Assembly: GCA_018432235.1 (NCBI GenBank)
Contig: JAHDLO010000011.1
Location: forward strand, 62,001-126,000
Source of the DNA: Clostridiaceae bacterium
GTDB taxonomy: Bacteria; Bacillota; Clostridia; Peptostreptococcales; Natronincolaceae
Reading direction: 5' to 3'
DNA length: 64,000 nucleotides
Shown: positions 9,134-17,924 of the stretch, piece after piece
Layout: each line of letters opens with the position of its first letter
How positions within the stretch are numbered: the stretch's first letter is position 1
Notes under the pieces: model-generated
Told to the model about the DNA's origin: nothing
Databases searched by the model: none
What the model saw: the letters and a program-made list of their open reading frames with translations, nothing else
Program-made: the position numbers and the translations under genes

Positions 9134-10699
9134 GTGGTTAAAGAACCAAAAAATAAGCTTAATTTGGATTTTCAGCTGGTGGAAAAAATACGTGACTCCG
9201 CAAGGGATATTGCTGAGGAGACTCAGGAATTTATTGAGGCCCACACAACTATTGCGGTAGAAAGAACTGTTGCCAGACTATTGGGCATAGACGGGGTGGA
9301 TGCCTATGATGTGCCGCTGGCAAATGTCGTTGTGGAGAATATAAAAAAAGGCAATGGCATTGGAATAGGTACAGCCATCTATATAGGTAATGCTATGCTG
9401 CGGACGGGGATGCCGCCTCAAGAAATTGCGGAGGCAGTTGCTGCAGGGGAAATTGATCTGACAAAGCTTCCAATGGGGGATTTTTTTGATATTAAAATGC
9501 TGGTGGACGGAGTAGCACGGCAAAGGGTTGAAGGTATTCGAAATAATCGCAGGACAAGAGAGGCCCTTTTGGAGAAATACGGGGACAAGGAAGGACCTTA
9601 TCTGTATGTGATAGTTGCCACCGGCAATATCCATGAGGATATTATTCAGGCGGTGGCGGCTGCTCGACAGGGGGCGGATGTTATAGCAGTGATTAGAACC
9701 ACCGGTCAGAGTCTACTGGACTATGTTCCCTATGGGGCAACTACCGAGGGCTTTGGCGGTACCTATGCCACTCAGGAGAATTTTAGGCTGATGAGGGCAG
9801 CCCTAGATGAGACTGGGGAGGAACTGGGGCGATACATACGCCTCTGTAACTACTGCTCCGGCCTTTGTATGCCAGAAATAGCTGCTATGGGGGCTATGGA
9901 GAGATTGGATGTCATGCTGAATGACGCCTTGTACGGCATTTTATTTAGGGATATCAACATGAAGAGAACAATGGTGGACCAGTTTTTTTCACGGGTAATA
10001 AACGGCTTTGCAGGGGTTATTATCAACACCGGGGAGGATAACTATCTGACCACCGCCGATGCCTACGAGGAGGCCCATACGGTATTGGCCTCACAGTTCA
10101 TTAATGAGCAGTTTGCTCTGAAGGCCGGGGTTCCAGAGGGGCAAATGGGCTTAGGTCACGCCTTTGAGATGCATCCGGACCTAAAAAACGGCTTTTTATA
10201 TGAGCTGTCTCAGGCCCAAATGGCCAGGGAGATATTCCCCAAGGCACCTTTGAAATATATGCCGCCGACAAAGTTTATGACAGGTAATATTTTTAAGGGA
10301 CATATTCAGGACGCCCTCTTCAATATGGTGACAATATTAACTGGACAGAAGCTGCATCTGCTGGGGATGCTGACGGAGGCCCTCCACACCCCCTTTATGT
10401 CTGACCGGGCATTGGCTATAGAAAATGCCAAATATATTTTCAACAGCATGGAAGACCTGGGGGAGGAGATTGAATTTAAGCAAAATGGCATTATCCAGTC
10501 CAGAGCTGGGGAGGTTCTCCTTAAGGCCCACCAGCTTATATTGGAAATTCATAGAGATGGGCTATTTAACACCCTGGAAAAGGGCACCTTTGCCGGAGTA
10601 AAAAGGCCTATAGACGGCGGCAAGGGTCTGGAGGGAGTATTCCCCAAGGAGAAGGATTATTACAACCCATTTATTGCAATGATGCTGCAGGAAAGATAG
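9134..10699 (+). CDS. kamD: Beta-lysine 5,6-aminomutase, alpha subunit
   Basis: A 521-residue large subunit of the adenosylcobalamin- and PLP-dependent D-lysine/beta-lysine 5,6-aminomutase. It moves the terminal amino group to give 3,5-diaminohexanoate, the Kdd substrate. Family segments include RTTGQSLLDYVPYGATTEG, where the ring of the substrate and cofactors is bound, and LCNYCSGLCMPEIAAMG. Length is that of characterised KamD. It starts at GTG 9134 after AGGAGG. The small B12-binding subunit follows 27 bases later. Confidence 0.95.
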   Translation: MVKEPKNKLNLDFQLVEKIRDSARDIAEETQEFIEAHTTIAVERTVARLLGIDGVDAYDVPLANVVVENIKKGNGIGIGTAIYIGNAMLRTGMPPQEIAEAVAAGEIDLTKLPMGDFFDIKMLVDGVARQRVEGIRNNRRTREALLEKYGDKEGPYLYVIVATGNIHEDIIQAVAAARQGADVIAVIRTTGQSLLDYVPYGATTEGFGGTYATQENFRLMRAALDETGEELGRYIRLCNYCSGLCMPEIAAMGAMERLDVMLNDALYGILFRDINMKRTMVDQFFSRVINGFAGVIINTGEDNYLTTADAYEEAHTVLASQFINEQFALKAGVPEGQMGLGHAFEMHPDLKNGFLYELSQAQMAREIFPKAPLKYMPPTKFMTGNIFKGHIQDALFNMVTILTGQKLHLLGMLTEALHTPFMSDRALAIENAKYIFNSMEDLGEEIEFKQNGIIQSRAGEVLLKAHQLILEIHRDGLFNTLEKGTFAGVKRPIDGGKGLEGVFPKEKDYYNPFIAMMLQER

Positions 10700-10726
10700 C
10701 AATAGCTTAAAAAGGAGGGGAGAAAA

Positions 10727-11527
10727 ATGTCTGGAGGATTATACTCAACTGATAAAAAGGAGTTTGATAAAACCCTAGACCTTACTAGGCTTATGCCCTA
10801 TGGGGACACAATGAATGACGGAAAGGTTCAGATTAGCTTTACACTGCCGGTTAAGGATGATGACAGGGGTATAGAGGCGGCTAAGGCACTGGCAAAAAGA
10901 ATGGGGCTTAATGAGCCGGGTGTTGCTCATCATGGTGCCTTGGATACCGACTTCACCTTCTATGTTGTATATGGAAGCCTGACACATTGCGTGGACTACA
11001 CTCAGCTGCATGTAGAGACAGTGGACACAGAGATCATGGATATGTGGGAAACGGATACCTATATAAAGGAGAATATCAAGCGGAAGGTGGTAGTCATAGG
11101 GGCCAGCACCGGGACAGATGCCCACACCGTTGGTATAGATGCCATAATGAATATGAAGGGCTATGCCGGACATTATGGTCTAGAGCGGTATGAAATGATA
11201 GAGGCCTATAATCTTGGCAGTCAGGTGGAGAATGAGGACTTTGTAAGAAGGGCTATAGAGCTGAAGGCAGATATTCTGCTGGTTTCCCAAACTGTAACCC
11301 AGAAGAATATACACATTCAAAACCTCACCAACCTGGTGGAGCTTTTAGAAGCCGAGGGCATAAGGGATAAGGTCATCCTCATATGCGGAGGCCCCAGAAT
11401 CAACCACGAGCTGGCAAAGGAGCTGGGCTATGATGCAGGCTTTGGGCCGGGGAAATACGCCGACGATGTCGCCAGCTTTGCCGTAAAGGAGCTGTATCAC
11501 AGGCTAGGTGACAAGAGGACTAGGTGA
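10727..11527 (+). CDS. kamE: Beta-lysine 5,6-aminomutase, beta subunit
   Basis: A 266-residue small subunit carrying the B12-binding Rossmann domain. The base-off DxHxxG motif is DAHTVG within VVIGASTGTDAHTVGID (residues ~125-141). ILICGGPRINHELAKELG closes the cobalamin fold. The AAGGAGGGGAG ribosome site is very strong. The last residues and stop codon come from a MITE-like element that begins at about 11506, so the extreme C-terminus (RLGDKRTR) is probably not ancestral. This should not touch the cofactor site. Confidence 0.95.
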   Translation: MSGGLYSTDKKEFDKTLDLTRLMPYGDTMNDGKVQISFTLPVKDDDRGIEAAKALAKRMGLNEPGVAHHGALDTDFTFYVVYGSLTHCVDYTQLHVETVDTEIMDMWETDTYIKENIKRKVVVIGASTGTDAHTVGIDAIMNMKGYAGHYGLERYEMIEAYNLGSQVENEDFVRRAIELKADILLVSQTVTQKNIHIQNLTNLVELLEAEGIRDKVILICGGPRINHELAKELGYDAGFGPGKYADDVASFAVKELYHRLGDKRTR

Positions 11528-11688
11528 CAAGGGGACGGTTCTCTTGTCACCTCAAAAAAGTAACATTGGGGAAGCGAATAGCTTATCTTTACAGGGCTTC
11601 TAAGATAATGATGAAAGTCAAACTTGCAGGTAAATTTTTGTGTTCGAAAGTAAATATGTGTCAATAGAACCCGTCCCCTTGTCACCCC
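11506..11688 (+). mobile_element. MITE-like element with GTGACAAGGGGACGG ends
   Basis: The left end reads AGGTGACAAG repeated in tandem (11506 and 11522), then GGGACGGTTCT and CTTGTCACCT, which folds on itself. The right end (11658-11687) contains the inverted version GAACCCGTCCCCTTGTCACC. The two ends are therefore inverted repeats of about 25 bases, each also able to form its own hairpin, around ~120 bases of non-coding filler. No transposase is present. Such ends resemble the non-autonomous partners of REP-associated tyrosine transposases; this attribution is inference. Confidence 0.7.
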
Positions 11689-11803
11689 AAAATTAGCTGC
11701 CTTATGCTGATTATTTTAATCATTTATTTTCAATATTCTTAAGAGAAGAAGAGGAGTTACTTTAGTAAAATCTGAAAAGGATGAGGAAAAAAATTTTGAC
11801 ACT

Positions 11804-12289
11804 GTGGATAAGGTAGATAAAAATAAATCTTTTATAGAGCTTAATAAGTATTTGATGGGTTTGTCAGCTACTAAGCTTGCATTACTGGCAATTGCAGCAA
11901 GTTCTATCGTTTGCTTGGTTAGCTCCCCTTTCAATAGTATTGCTAAACAGAATACCAATTTAGATGTCGTCATAATCTTTTCTAATATCACATCTGCCTT
12001 CATAGCCACCTTCATATTCAACCTACTGCCACTAAAGCTATTGGGCTGGATGACAAAGGATAAGAAAAATAGGCTCTGGCACATATTGGCTGCTTCACTG
12101 TTGGTGGCGGTATTTAGCCTTTACAGCAGCAATTGGGTTATGGCAGCAGTAAATTTAATGGTGGGACTGCTACTTAATTATACCTATGTTATTTACGAGC
12201 TTAGAGAGAAGAGCCCTTATATAATGGTTTCTTTAATTAGATTAGCCTCGAATATTGTTTTAATGCTATTTATAGAATTTATGACCTGA
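11804..12289 (+). CDS. Small integral membrane protein of unknown function
   Basis: A 161-residue protein with about four hydrophobic segments (residues ~24-45, 55-78, 92-112, 115-132 and a final one near 142-160), with basic loops such as WMTKDKKNRL. I do not recognise the family. The start is uncertain. GTG 11804 has no good ribosome site. A clear GAGGAG at 11751-11756 is followed in the same frame only by non-start codons, and the MITE-like element ends 60 bases upstream. The original 5' end may have been altered. Confidence 0.55.
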   Translation: MDKVDKNKSFIELNKYLMGLSATKLALLAIAASSIVCLVSSPFNSIAKQNTNLDVVIIFSNITSAFIATFIFNLLPLKLLGWMTKDKKNRLWHILAASLLVAVFSLYSSNWVMAAVNLMVGLLLNYTYVIYELREKSPYIMVSLIRLASNIVLMLFIEFMT

Positions 12290-12306
12290 TAATCAACGCA
12301 AAACAG

Positions 12307-12336
12307 CCCCCTATCCAACGATAGAGGGCATTTTTA
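12307..12336. terminator. Bidirectional terminator between convergent genes
   Basis: GCCCCCTATC (12307-12316) and GATAGAGGGC (12321-12330) form a stem with an ATTTTTATT tail on the plus strand and a T-rich tail on the minus strand. It serves the membrane protein and the superoxide reductase gene. Confidence 0.8.
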
Positions 12337-12711
12337 TTACTCTACAACTATTTCCTGACTGCTTTCCCAAACACCATGGATATTGCAGTAGCTGATAGCA
12401 TGAATGGTACCGGACTTACTTAGCTTAAGGGTGGTACATCCAACAGGCTCTGTGAAGTTTTCGCCTTCGCCATGGGCTGAGAAGTTAAAGGTAGCAACCT
12501 CAACTGGGAATTTTGCGCCTTCAGCGTGGAAAAACACCTTGAACCAGCCAATATAATGCTCTAATGTATTAGGATGACCGATAGCATCGCCGATAGATAC
12601 CTTCAAGTCAAACTTTTCACCTGCTGCAACCTTTTCAGGGGCATGGATAACGGGAACATGCTTTTCGCCCTTCCAATCTCCAGACTGTAAAAATCCGCCA
12701 AATGTTTTCAT
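12337..12711 (-). CDS. Superoxide reductase (neelaredoxin, class II)
   Basis: A 124-residue non-haem iron protein that reduces superoxide to peroxide without making oxygen. The iron ligands are visible: a His in GEKHVPVIH near residue 18, His residues in AIGHPNTLEHYIGW (~44-51), and the axial Cys plus His in YCNIHGVW (~108-111). The N-terminal desulforedoxin FeCys4 domain of class I enzymes is absent, so this is the one-iron type. A GGAGGAG site precedes the ATG. Typical oxidative-stress defence of an anaerobe. Confidence 0.94.
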   Translation of the reverse strand: MKTFGGFLQSGDWKGEKHVPVIHAPEKVAAGEKFDLKVSIGDAIGHPNTLEHYIGWFKVFFHAEGAKFPVEVATFNFSAHGEGENFTEPVGCTTLKLSKSGTIHAISYCNIHGVWESSQEIVVE

Positions 12712-13000
12712 AGTATAATCTCCTCCTTATTTGCTAAAGCTCTCAAATATATTTATAACCAAATAAATAGGTTTATAACAAATATTTTTCATGTTTATAT
12801 GGTAAAGATATATTGAATAGCTAAGCTGAATAGCTAGGCGAATAGTCGAAGCTGAAGCAGCAATAATACCATACAGTATAGCATTGATGTGTCTATGCAG
12901 AGTACAATCTTGAATAAATGGATGCCTGATTACCATTGTAAATGACTGGGTTTTATAATATAATCTATAGGTGAAAAAAAGAAACAAAGGAGAATCGTCA

Positions 13001-13501
13001 ATGAGCTTATATAATGAATGGAAGCAGATTGCCTATGAAGAGACGGATCAGGCGGCTGCAACAGAATTTTGGAAGAACTACTGTAATTTAGAAAAGGGAA
13101 TTTATCAGGCAATTTTAGACGCTAAGCAAGAAAGAATTAGTGGTAAGCTGGGGGAGCTGGCAAAGGAATATGGCGTTGAGGAAAGCTTTTTTATGGGCTT
13201 CTTGGATGGTATAAACAGCAGCCTTACAGAGTCCCTAGAGCTAGAGGATATGACTGCCGACAGCGAAATAGACGCAACGATTGTTTTTGAAAAATTATAC
13301 TTTAACATGCTGGACGCAAAGGCAGAATGGTTATATACTCTGGAGGAATGGGACGAAATATTAACCTCTGAGAGAAGAAAAGAAATTAAAAAGGAATACA
13401 ATGCGACCAAGACAATCGTCAAGGAAGACAAGATTGGAAGAAATGATCCCTGCACCTGTGGTAGTGGAAAAAAATACAAGAAGTGCTGTGGAAGCAATTA
13501 A
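13001..13501 (+). CDS. SEC-C motif protein
   Basis: A 166-residue mostly helical acidic protein that ends in a SEC-C zinc-binding motif, [19 protein letters not shown]. The motif is known from the SecA C-terminus and from many stand-alone proteins; its ligands here are three Cys plus a Cys pair. The ATG at 13001 with AAAGGAG 12 bases upstream is preferred to the in-frame GTG at 12971, which lacks a site. The N-terminal ~145 residues match nothing I recognise. It is monocistronic, closed by a hairpin at 13509. Confidence 0.8.
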   Translation: MSLYNEWKQIAYEETDQAAATEFWKNYCNLEKGIYQAILDAKQERISGKLGELAKEYGVEESFFMGFLDGINSSLTESLELEDMTADSEIDATIVFEKLYFNMLDAKAEWLYTLEEWDEILTSERRKEIKKEYNATKTIVKEDKIGRNDPCTCGSGKKYKKCCGSN

Positions 13502-13508
13502 TACTAAA

Positions 13509-13537
13509 AACTGCCGGTGAATATATCGGCAGTTTTT
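13509..13537 (+). terminator. Terminator of the SEC-C gene
   Basis: ACTGCCG and CGGCAGT enclose a 10-base loop and are followed by TTTTTG. Confidence 0.8.
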
Positions 13538-13637
13538 GCATTAATGGGAACATTGTCTATGTCTTTTAGGTCTTATGGTTATGTCCAGTAAGAAATTTTC
13601 AGGCTCACACGGAACTTATTTGAATCAGGAGATTGCA

Positions 13638-13806
13638 TAATAAGGGTGAGCAGTATGTTTATACAAACTCAAATGTTTCCTGCTTAGTATTCTACGGGTT
13701 AATTCACTGAATTTAAATGGTTGTTAGCTCTAGACAATGGGCGATAAGCTTTTAGCTTTGTATAAACTAAACTAGTATGCGCTCTGATGGTATTATGCAG
13801 TTTCCA
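13638..13806 (+). repeat. Diverged ~170-bp repeat, copy 1 (upstream of nnr)
   Basis: This stretch aligns by eye along its length with 17106-17275. Shared blocks in the same order include AGTATGTTTAT, CTGCTT, CATTGAATTT-like, CTAGACAA, TTTAGC and ATGCGC. The ends are imperfect inverted repeats: CATAATA..AGTATGTTTATACAAA on the left, and the complement of TTTGTATAAA..GTATGCGC..TATTATG on the right. It is non-coding. It could be an old MITE or a conserved leader element. Confidence 0.55.
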
Positions 13807-13834
13807 AAATATAAAATGCTTAGGGGGATTGAAT

Positions 13835-15388
13835 ATGAAGCTTGTAACAGGGGAGGAAATGAGATTAATCGATAGAATTGCCATTGAGGAATATGGCATA
13901 CCGGAAATACTTCTAATGGAGGCTGCAGGCAATGCAGTAGCCGAGGAGCTGGAAAATGAAATAAATCATTGCAGCAAAAACAAAATTGTCATCATCTGTG
14001 GCCGAGGCAATAATGGCGGTGATGGCTTTGTGGCAGCAAGAAGGCTGTTTATGAAGGGCTATAGGGTAAAGGTATATCTACTATCGCCAATTGAGGGCAT
14101 ACAGGGTGCTGCGAAAACCAATTTAGATATTTTGCTCAAGCTGGATTGCCCAATGGAAGCAGTGAATACCATCGATGCATTGAGGAAGGAAGCACCAGAG
14201 GCAGACATATTAGTGGACTGTATACTGGGAACAGGTCTTGAGGGAGAGGTAGGCCCACTGTTTGCTGAGGCGATAGAAATAATAAACAGCAGTCCAGTGC
14301 CGGTGATTTCAGTAGATATACCCTCTGGTGCTATTGCTGACAATGGTGGCATTTCTCAGGCTGTTGTCAAGGCAAACAAAACCATATGCCTACAGCTGCC
14401 AAAGCTGGGCAATATGATCTATCCTGCAGCAGAATACAATGGCGAGCTAATCATAAGGGAGATTGGTATACCCTTCTCTGCCTTCAATCGATCAGAATTT
14501 ACTAAAAATCTTATAACAAAGGAAAGTGTAAAGGAGATATTACCGCAAAGACTGGGGAATACCCATAAGGGCACCTATGGCAATGCCATATTGGTGGCGG
14601 GGTCGGCAGGAATGACGGGAGCTGCCATACTGTCTGCCAACGCTGCTATGAGAGTTGGTGCAGGCATTGTTCGGCTTGCGGCTCCTGAGGGGGTCAATAG
14701 CGTATTGGAGAGCAGACTAACGGAGGTAATCACAATACCCTTAAGAGAAACCAAAAAGGGATATATGGGGATAGAGGACATTGATAAGGTGACTGCACTC
14801 TTAAAAATATCTAATGCCATCGCCATTGGACCGGGATCTGGAACCACACTGGAGATTGAGAATCTTTTAAGGAATGTACTGGAGGTTTCCGACATACCTG
14901 TTGTAATAGACGCCGATGGTCTGAATGTATTGGCACAAAAAATGGATTTGCTGTCTTTAGCAGTGGCGCCTGTCATTTTAACACCTCATCCCAAGGAGTT
15001 CAGCAGATTGACGGGTCTTTCGGTGGAGGAGATAAATCGCAATCGAATAGAGACAGCCGTGGCCTTTGCTAAAAAGTGGGGAGTACATCTGATACTTAAG
15101 GGAGCCAGAACCGTTGTGGCATACCCAAATGGAGAGGTGTTCATCAATAATACAGGCAATCCCGGCATGGCGACTGCTGGCTCAGGAGACGTTTTAACAG
15201 GCATGCTGGCAGGTCTTCTGGCTCAGGGTATAGCACCGGAAAGGGCAGCTCTGGCTGCAGTATATCTTCATGGTAAAGCAGGAGATTTTGCAGCAGCAGA
15301 TAAGGGAGAATACAGCGTGGTAGCAGGAGATATAGTGGAGGCCATATCAACCGTTATGAAGGAACTACACAATGGCAGCAGGCTTTAA
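13835..15388 (+). CDS. nnr: Bifunctional NAD(P)H-hydrate epimerase / ADP-dependent dehydratase
   Basis: A 517-residue metabolite-repair enzyme. The N-terminal YjeF_N epimerase domain (~1-215) has CGRGNNGGDGFVAAR. The C-terminal carbohydrate-kinase-like dehydratase domain (~225-510) has AIGPGSGT and the catalytic NTGNPGMATAGSGDVLTGM. It restores hydrated NADH/NADPH. The ATG at 13835 after AGGGGG is chosen; an in-frame ATG at 13787 has no site and would add residues outside the family. It stands alone after a repeat-containing leader. Confidence 0.94.
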   Translation: MKLVTGEEMRLIDRIAIEEYGIPEILLMEAAGNAVAEELENEINHCSKNKIVIICGRGNNGGDGFVAARRLFMKGYRVKVYLLSPIEGIQGAAKTNLDILLKLDCPMEAVNTIDALRKEAPEADILVDCILGTGLEGEVGPLFAEAIEIINSSPVPVISVDIPSGAIADNGGISQAVVKANKTICLQLPKLGNMIYPAAEYNGELIIREIGIPFSAFNRSEFTKNLITKESVKEILPQRLGNTHKGTYGNAILVAGSAGMTGAAILSANAAMRVGAGIVRLAAPEGVNSVLESRLTEVITIPLRETKKGYMGIEDIDKVTALLKISNAIAIGPGSGTTLEIENLLRNVLEVSDIPVVIDADGLNVLAQKMDLLSLAVAPVILTPHPKEFSRLTGLSVEEINRNRIETAVAFAKKWGVHLILKGARTVVAYPNGEVFINNTGNPGMATAGSGDVLTGMLAGLLAQGIAPERAALAAVYLHGKAGDFAAADKGEYSVVAGDIVEAISTVMKELHNGSRL

Positions 15389-15400
15389 ATTATAGAATGA

Positions 15401-15435
15401 ATAAAAACAGAGGCACCGTATATATATGCCTCTGT
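15401..15435 (-). terminator. Hairpin downstream of argH
   Basis: ACAGAGGCA (15408-15416) pairs with TGCCTCTGT (15427-15435). The T run lies on the minus strand, so it terminates transcription arriving from argH. Confidence 0.7.
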
Positions 15436-15554
15436 CTATAGCAAAGCTTCCTCTATGTCTTCACAGCTAATAACGATGAATTAATATTATTGATTAAACA
15501 AAATTTTTCGACCTACAAAAAAATATTGATAGTTAAACATATCTTGTTATCAGT

Positions 15555-15586
15555 CTCAGGCAAATTTACTGCCTGAGCTTTATTTT
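15555..15586 (+). terminator. Hairpin downstream of nnr
   Basis: CTCAGGC (15555-15561) pairs with GCCTGAG (15571-15577), followed on the plus strand by CTTTATTTT. It overlaps the argH stop codon, so the two convergent terminators cross. Confidence 0.65.
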
Positions 15587-16986
15587 CCCAGCTGCTGGAG
15601 TAATTCTTTACCAGCTTGAATTTGTCTTAAAACCTCACTTCTGGCGGTGCCGCCGAAGGTACTTCTGCGATCAACAGCAGACTGAGGAGAAAGGATGTCG
15701 AAAATATCATTTTCAAAGGCGGAATTGTATGCTTGCCACTCTTCAATAGTCAGCTCCTCAAGGGTCTTGCCATTTTTTATGCAGTATTGAACTAGGCCCC
15801 CTACTATCTCATGGGTCTCTCTGAAGGGGATCCCCTTAATTACCAGATATTCAGCCACGTCAGTAGCTAATAAAAAGCCCTTTTGAAGATGGGGCGCTAT
15901 TTTGTCCACCTTAGGCTTAATGCTGCCGATGAGCTGTGTAAGCACATCAAGGACCATGTTGACAGTTGCCAGAGAATGGAATACAGGCCGCTTGTCCTCC
16001 TGCAAATCACGGTTATAGGTTAAGGGTAGACCCTTTATATTCATCATCAAATCCTGAAGACCGCTGATAACACCGCTAGTTTTTCCTCTGGTCAGCTCCA
16101 GAGCATCAGGGTTCTTTTTGTTGGGCATCATGCTGGAGCCTGTACAGAAGGCATCCGGAAGATCCACAAAATCAAATTCAGAGGTGCACCATATGATCAA
16201 ATCCTCGCTGATACGACTGGAATTTAAAACAAAGGTGGAGGCAGCAAAGAGGAATTCCAGCAGATAGTCTCTGTCGGAAACGGTATCTAGGCTATTTTCT
16301 GTATTAGCTCTGAAATCCAGCTCTTTTCTTGTAAACTCACGGTCTAATGGCAGTGTCGAGCCTGCCAGCGCGCCTGCCCCTAAGGGATTCACATCAGTGG
16401 TAAATAGGGCATTATCAAAGCGGCGATAATCCCTTGAAAATTTCCAGAAGTAGGCCATCCAGTAATGACCCAACGATATGGGCTGTGCATGCTGAAGATG
16501 AGTAAAGCCTGGAACGATAACATCGACATCCTCCTTGGCCTTTTTTAATAAAACCTCCAAAAATGCCGCTAGCTTTTTCTGTATTTCCCCAATGGCTGCC
16601 TTCATATATAGCCTATAATCCGTAGCAACCTGATCGTTTCTGGAGCGTCCAGTATGTATTTTAGCCCCCATATGACCAAGCTTTTCAATTAGTCTGCTCT
16701 CAATATTCATGTGAACATCCTCCAGCTGGATTTTCGGCTGAAGCTTACCCTCTGCAATTTCAATCTCAATTTCATCAAGAGCCTTAAGGATTTCTCCAAG
16801 CTCTTCATTAGTCAATATGCCAATGGCATTCAGCATTTTCGCATGGGCACGACTTCCCTGTATATCCTGCTTATAGAAGCTCCAGTCCATATCTATAGAT
16901 TGGCTGAAATGAAGCATTATCTCAGCCGGTGAGCCTGAAAAGCGTCCGCTCCATAGGGCCTTATCTTGTTTATTTGAATTAATCAA
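15580..16986 (-). CDS. argH: Argininosuccinate lyase
   Basis: A 468-residue fumarase/aspartase superfamily enzyme that splits argininosuccinate into arginine and fumarate. The signature loop is TGSSMMPNKKNPDALEL near residue 280. The N-terminal LWSGRF and the THLQHAQPIS segment with the catalytic His are present. The start is taken as TTG 16986-16984 because AGGAGG lies 7 bases before it; a longer frame to 17022 has no ribosome site and extends beyond the family N-terminus. No argG or other arginine gene is near, so the gene is an orphan here. Confidence 0.93.
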   Translation of the reverse strand: MINSNKQDKALWSGRFSGSPAEIMLHFSQSIDMDWSFYKQDIQGSRAHAKMLNAIGILTNEELGEILKALDEIEIEIAEGKLQPKIQLEDVHMNIESRLIEKLGHMGAKIHTGRSRNDQVATDYRLYMKAAIGEIQKKLAAFLEVLLKKAKEDVDVIVPGFTHLQHAQPISLGHYWMAYFWKFSRDYRRFDNALFTTDVNPLGAGALAGSTLPLDREFTRKELDFRANTENSLDTVSDRDYLLEFLFAASTFVLNSSRISEDLIIWCTSEFDFVDLPDAFCTGSSMMPNKKNPDALELTRGKTSGVISGLQDLMMNIKGLPLTYNRDLQEDKRPVFHSLATVNMVLDVLTQLIGSIKPKVDKIAPHLQKGFLLATDVAEYLVIKGIPFRETHEIVGGLVQYCIKNGKTLEELTIEEWQAYNSAFENDIFDILSPQSAVDRRSTFGGTARSEVLRQIQAGKELLQQLGK

Positions 16987-17105
16987 GGTATAGTCCTCCT
17001 TTGATATGTAATTAATATACACAAAAAATGAATAAATATTTATAACATATTAATAGAATAGTTCAAAATTATCTTCAAGTCAACAAATATATGAGGAAAA
17101 TTCAT

Positions 17106-17275
17106 AATAAAGATATGTAGTATGTTTATGCAAAGTATATAGCTTTCTGCTTGGTGCCCTATGGGGTGACCCATTGAATTTTAAATGTTATTCGCCCTAG
17201 ACAACGCTCAATGTATTTTTAGCATTTTATTAGCTAAATGTATATGCGCACCCTTGGTAAAATGTAACTTCTGCA
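17106..17275 (+). repeat. Diverged ~170-bp repeat, copy 2 (upstream of the dUTPase-like gene)
   Basis: Same block order and orientation as 13638-13806, for example CATAATAA, AGTATGTTTATGCAAAG, TTCTGCTTGGT, CCATTGAATTTTAAATG, CCTAGACAACG and TATGCGCACCCTTGG. The right-end complement (CCAAGGGTGCGCATATAC) resembles the left end of copy 1 (AAGGGTGAGCAGTATG), supporting terminal inverted repeats. Confidence 0.55.
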
Positions 17276-17386
17276 ATAAGCGATATCATAGGAATGCCAT
17301 AATTAGAATGCAGGTAAAGGTAGTTTTTTATACACCCCTATGATAAAATATTATATTAAAAGAAGATATAGAGGAGAGAGGGACCG

Positions 17387-17872
17387 GTGGACATAAAGGA
17401 GCTATTTAGAATACAAAAACATCTGGATGATAAGATACTAATGGAGCATGGTCTGGAGGGGGAAAACCTGCTTCAGCCTAAAACCCTGGCCCTTCTGGTG
17501 GAGCTGGGAGAGCTGGCGAATGAAACTCGCTGCTTTAAATATTGGAGTAAGAAGGGACCTTCCCCAAAGGCGGTAATATTGGAGGAATATGTTGACTGTC
17601 TTCATTTTATATTAAGCATAGGTCTTCATGAGGGCTATACTGACCTTGAGCTGGAGGAAAGGGAAGCGAAGCTGACAGAAACCGCCTTATTTTTGGATAT
17701 TTATAATAAGACGAATCAGCTGCAGAAGACCAGTACACTAGAAGGATATGTAGACTTATTTCAGCACTTTCTGGCATTAGGCAAAAAGATGGGCTTTTCT
17801 TGGGCGGAGATTAGTGAGGCCTATTTAAAGAAAAATGAGGTTAATCATCAAAGACAGGCAAATGGATATTAA
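17387..17872 (+). CDS. dUTPase-like (all-alpha NTP pyrophosphatase) protein
   Basis: A 161-residue protein of the dimeric dUTPase / MazG-like superfamily. The magnesium-binding pattern is visible: LLVELGELANETRCFKYW (ExxE..NE) and ILEEYVDCLHFIL (EExxD). These enzymes hydrolyse dUTP to dUMP. A FKYWSKKG segment matches the type found in Firmicutes. GTG 17387 follows GAGAGAGGG. A terminator hairpin follows immediately. Confidence 0.85.
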   Translation: MDIKELFRIQKHLDDKILMEHGLEGENLLQPKTLALLVELGELANETRCFKYWSKKGPSPKAVILEEYVDCLHFILSIGLHEGYTDLELEEREAKLTETALFLDIYNKTNQLQKTSTLEGYVDLFQHFLALGKKMGFSWAEISEAYLKKNEVNHQRQANGY

Positions 17873-17887
17873 GGCTATAACACAAAA

Positions 17888-17918
17888 GCAGACTCTGATT
17901 TAGGAGTCTGCTTAATTT
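17888..17918. terminator. Bidirectional terminator
   Basis: GCAGACTC (17888-17895) and GAGTCTGC (17904-17911) form the stem. T-rich tails lie on both sides, between the convergent dUTPase-like and MATE genes. Confidence 0.75.
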
Positions 17919-17924
17919 ATGTAT

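Noticed and set aside
10775..11173. Minus-strand 132-codon frame inside kamE
   Set aside because: Antisense to a well-supported gene; Cys/His/Ile-rich composition typical of a shadow frame.
13511..13834. T-box or riboswitch in the leader of nnr
   Set aside because: No T-box (AGGGTGG-type) or other known aptamer core could be found; the region is better described as one copy of the diverged repeat.
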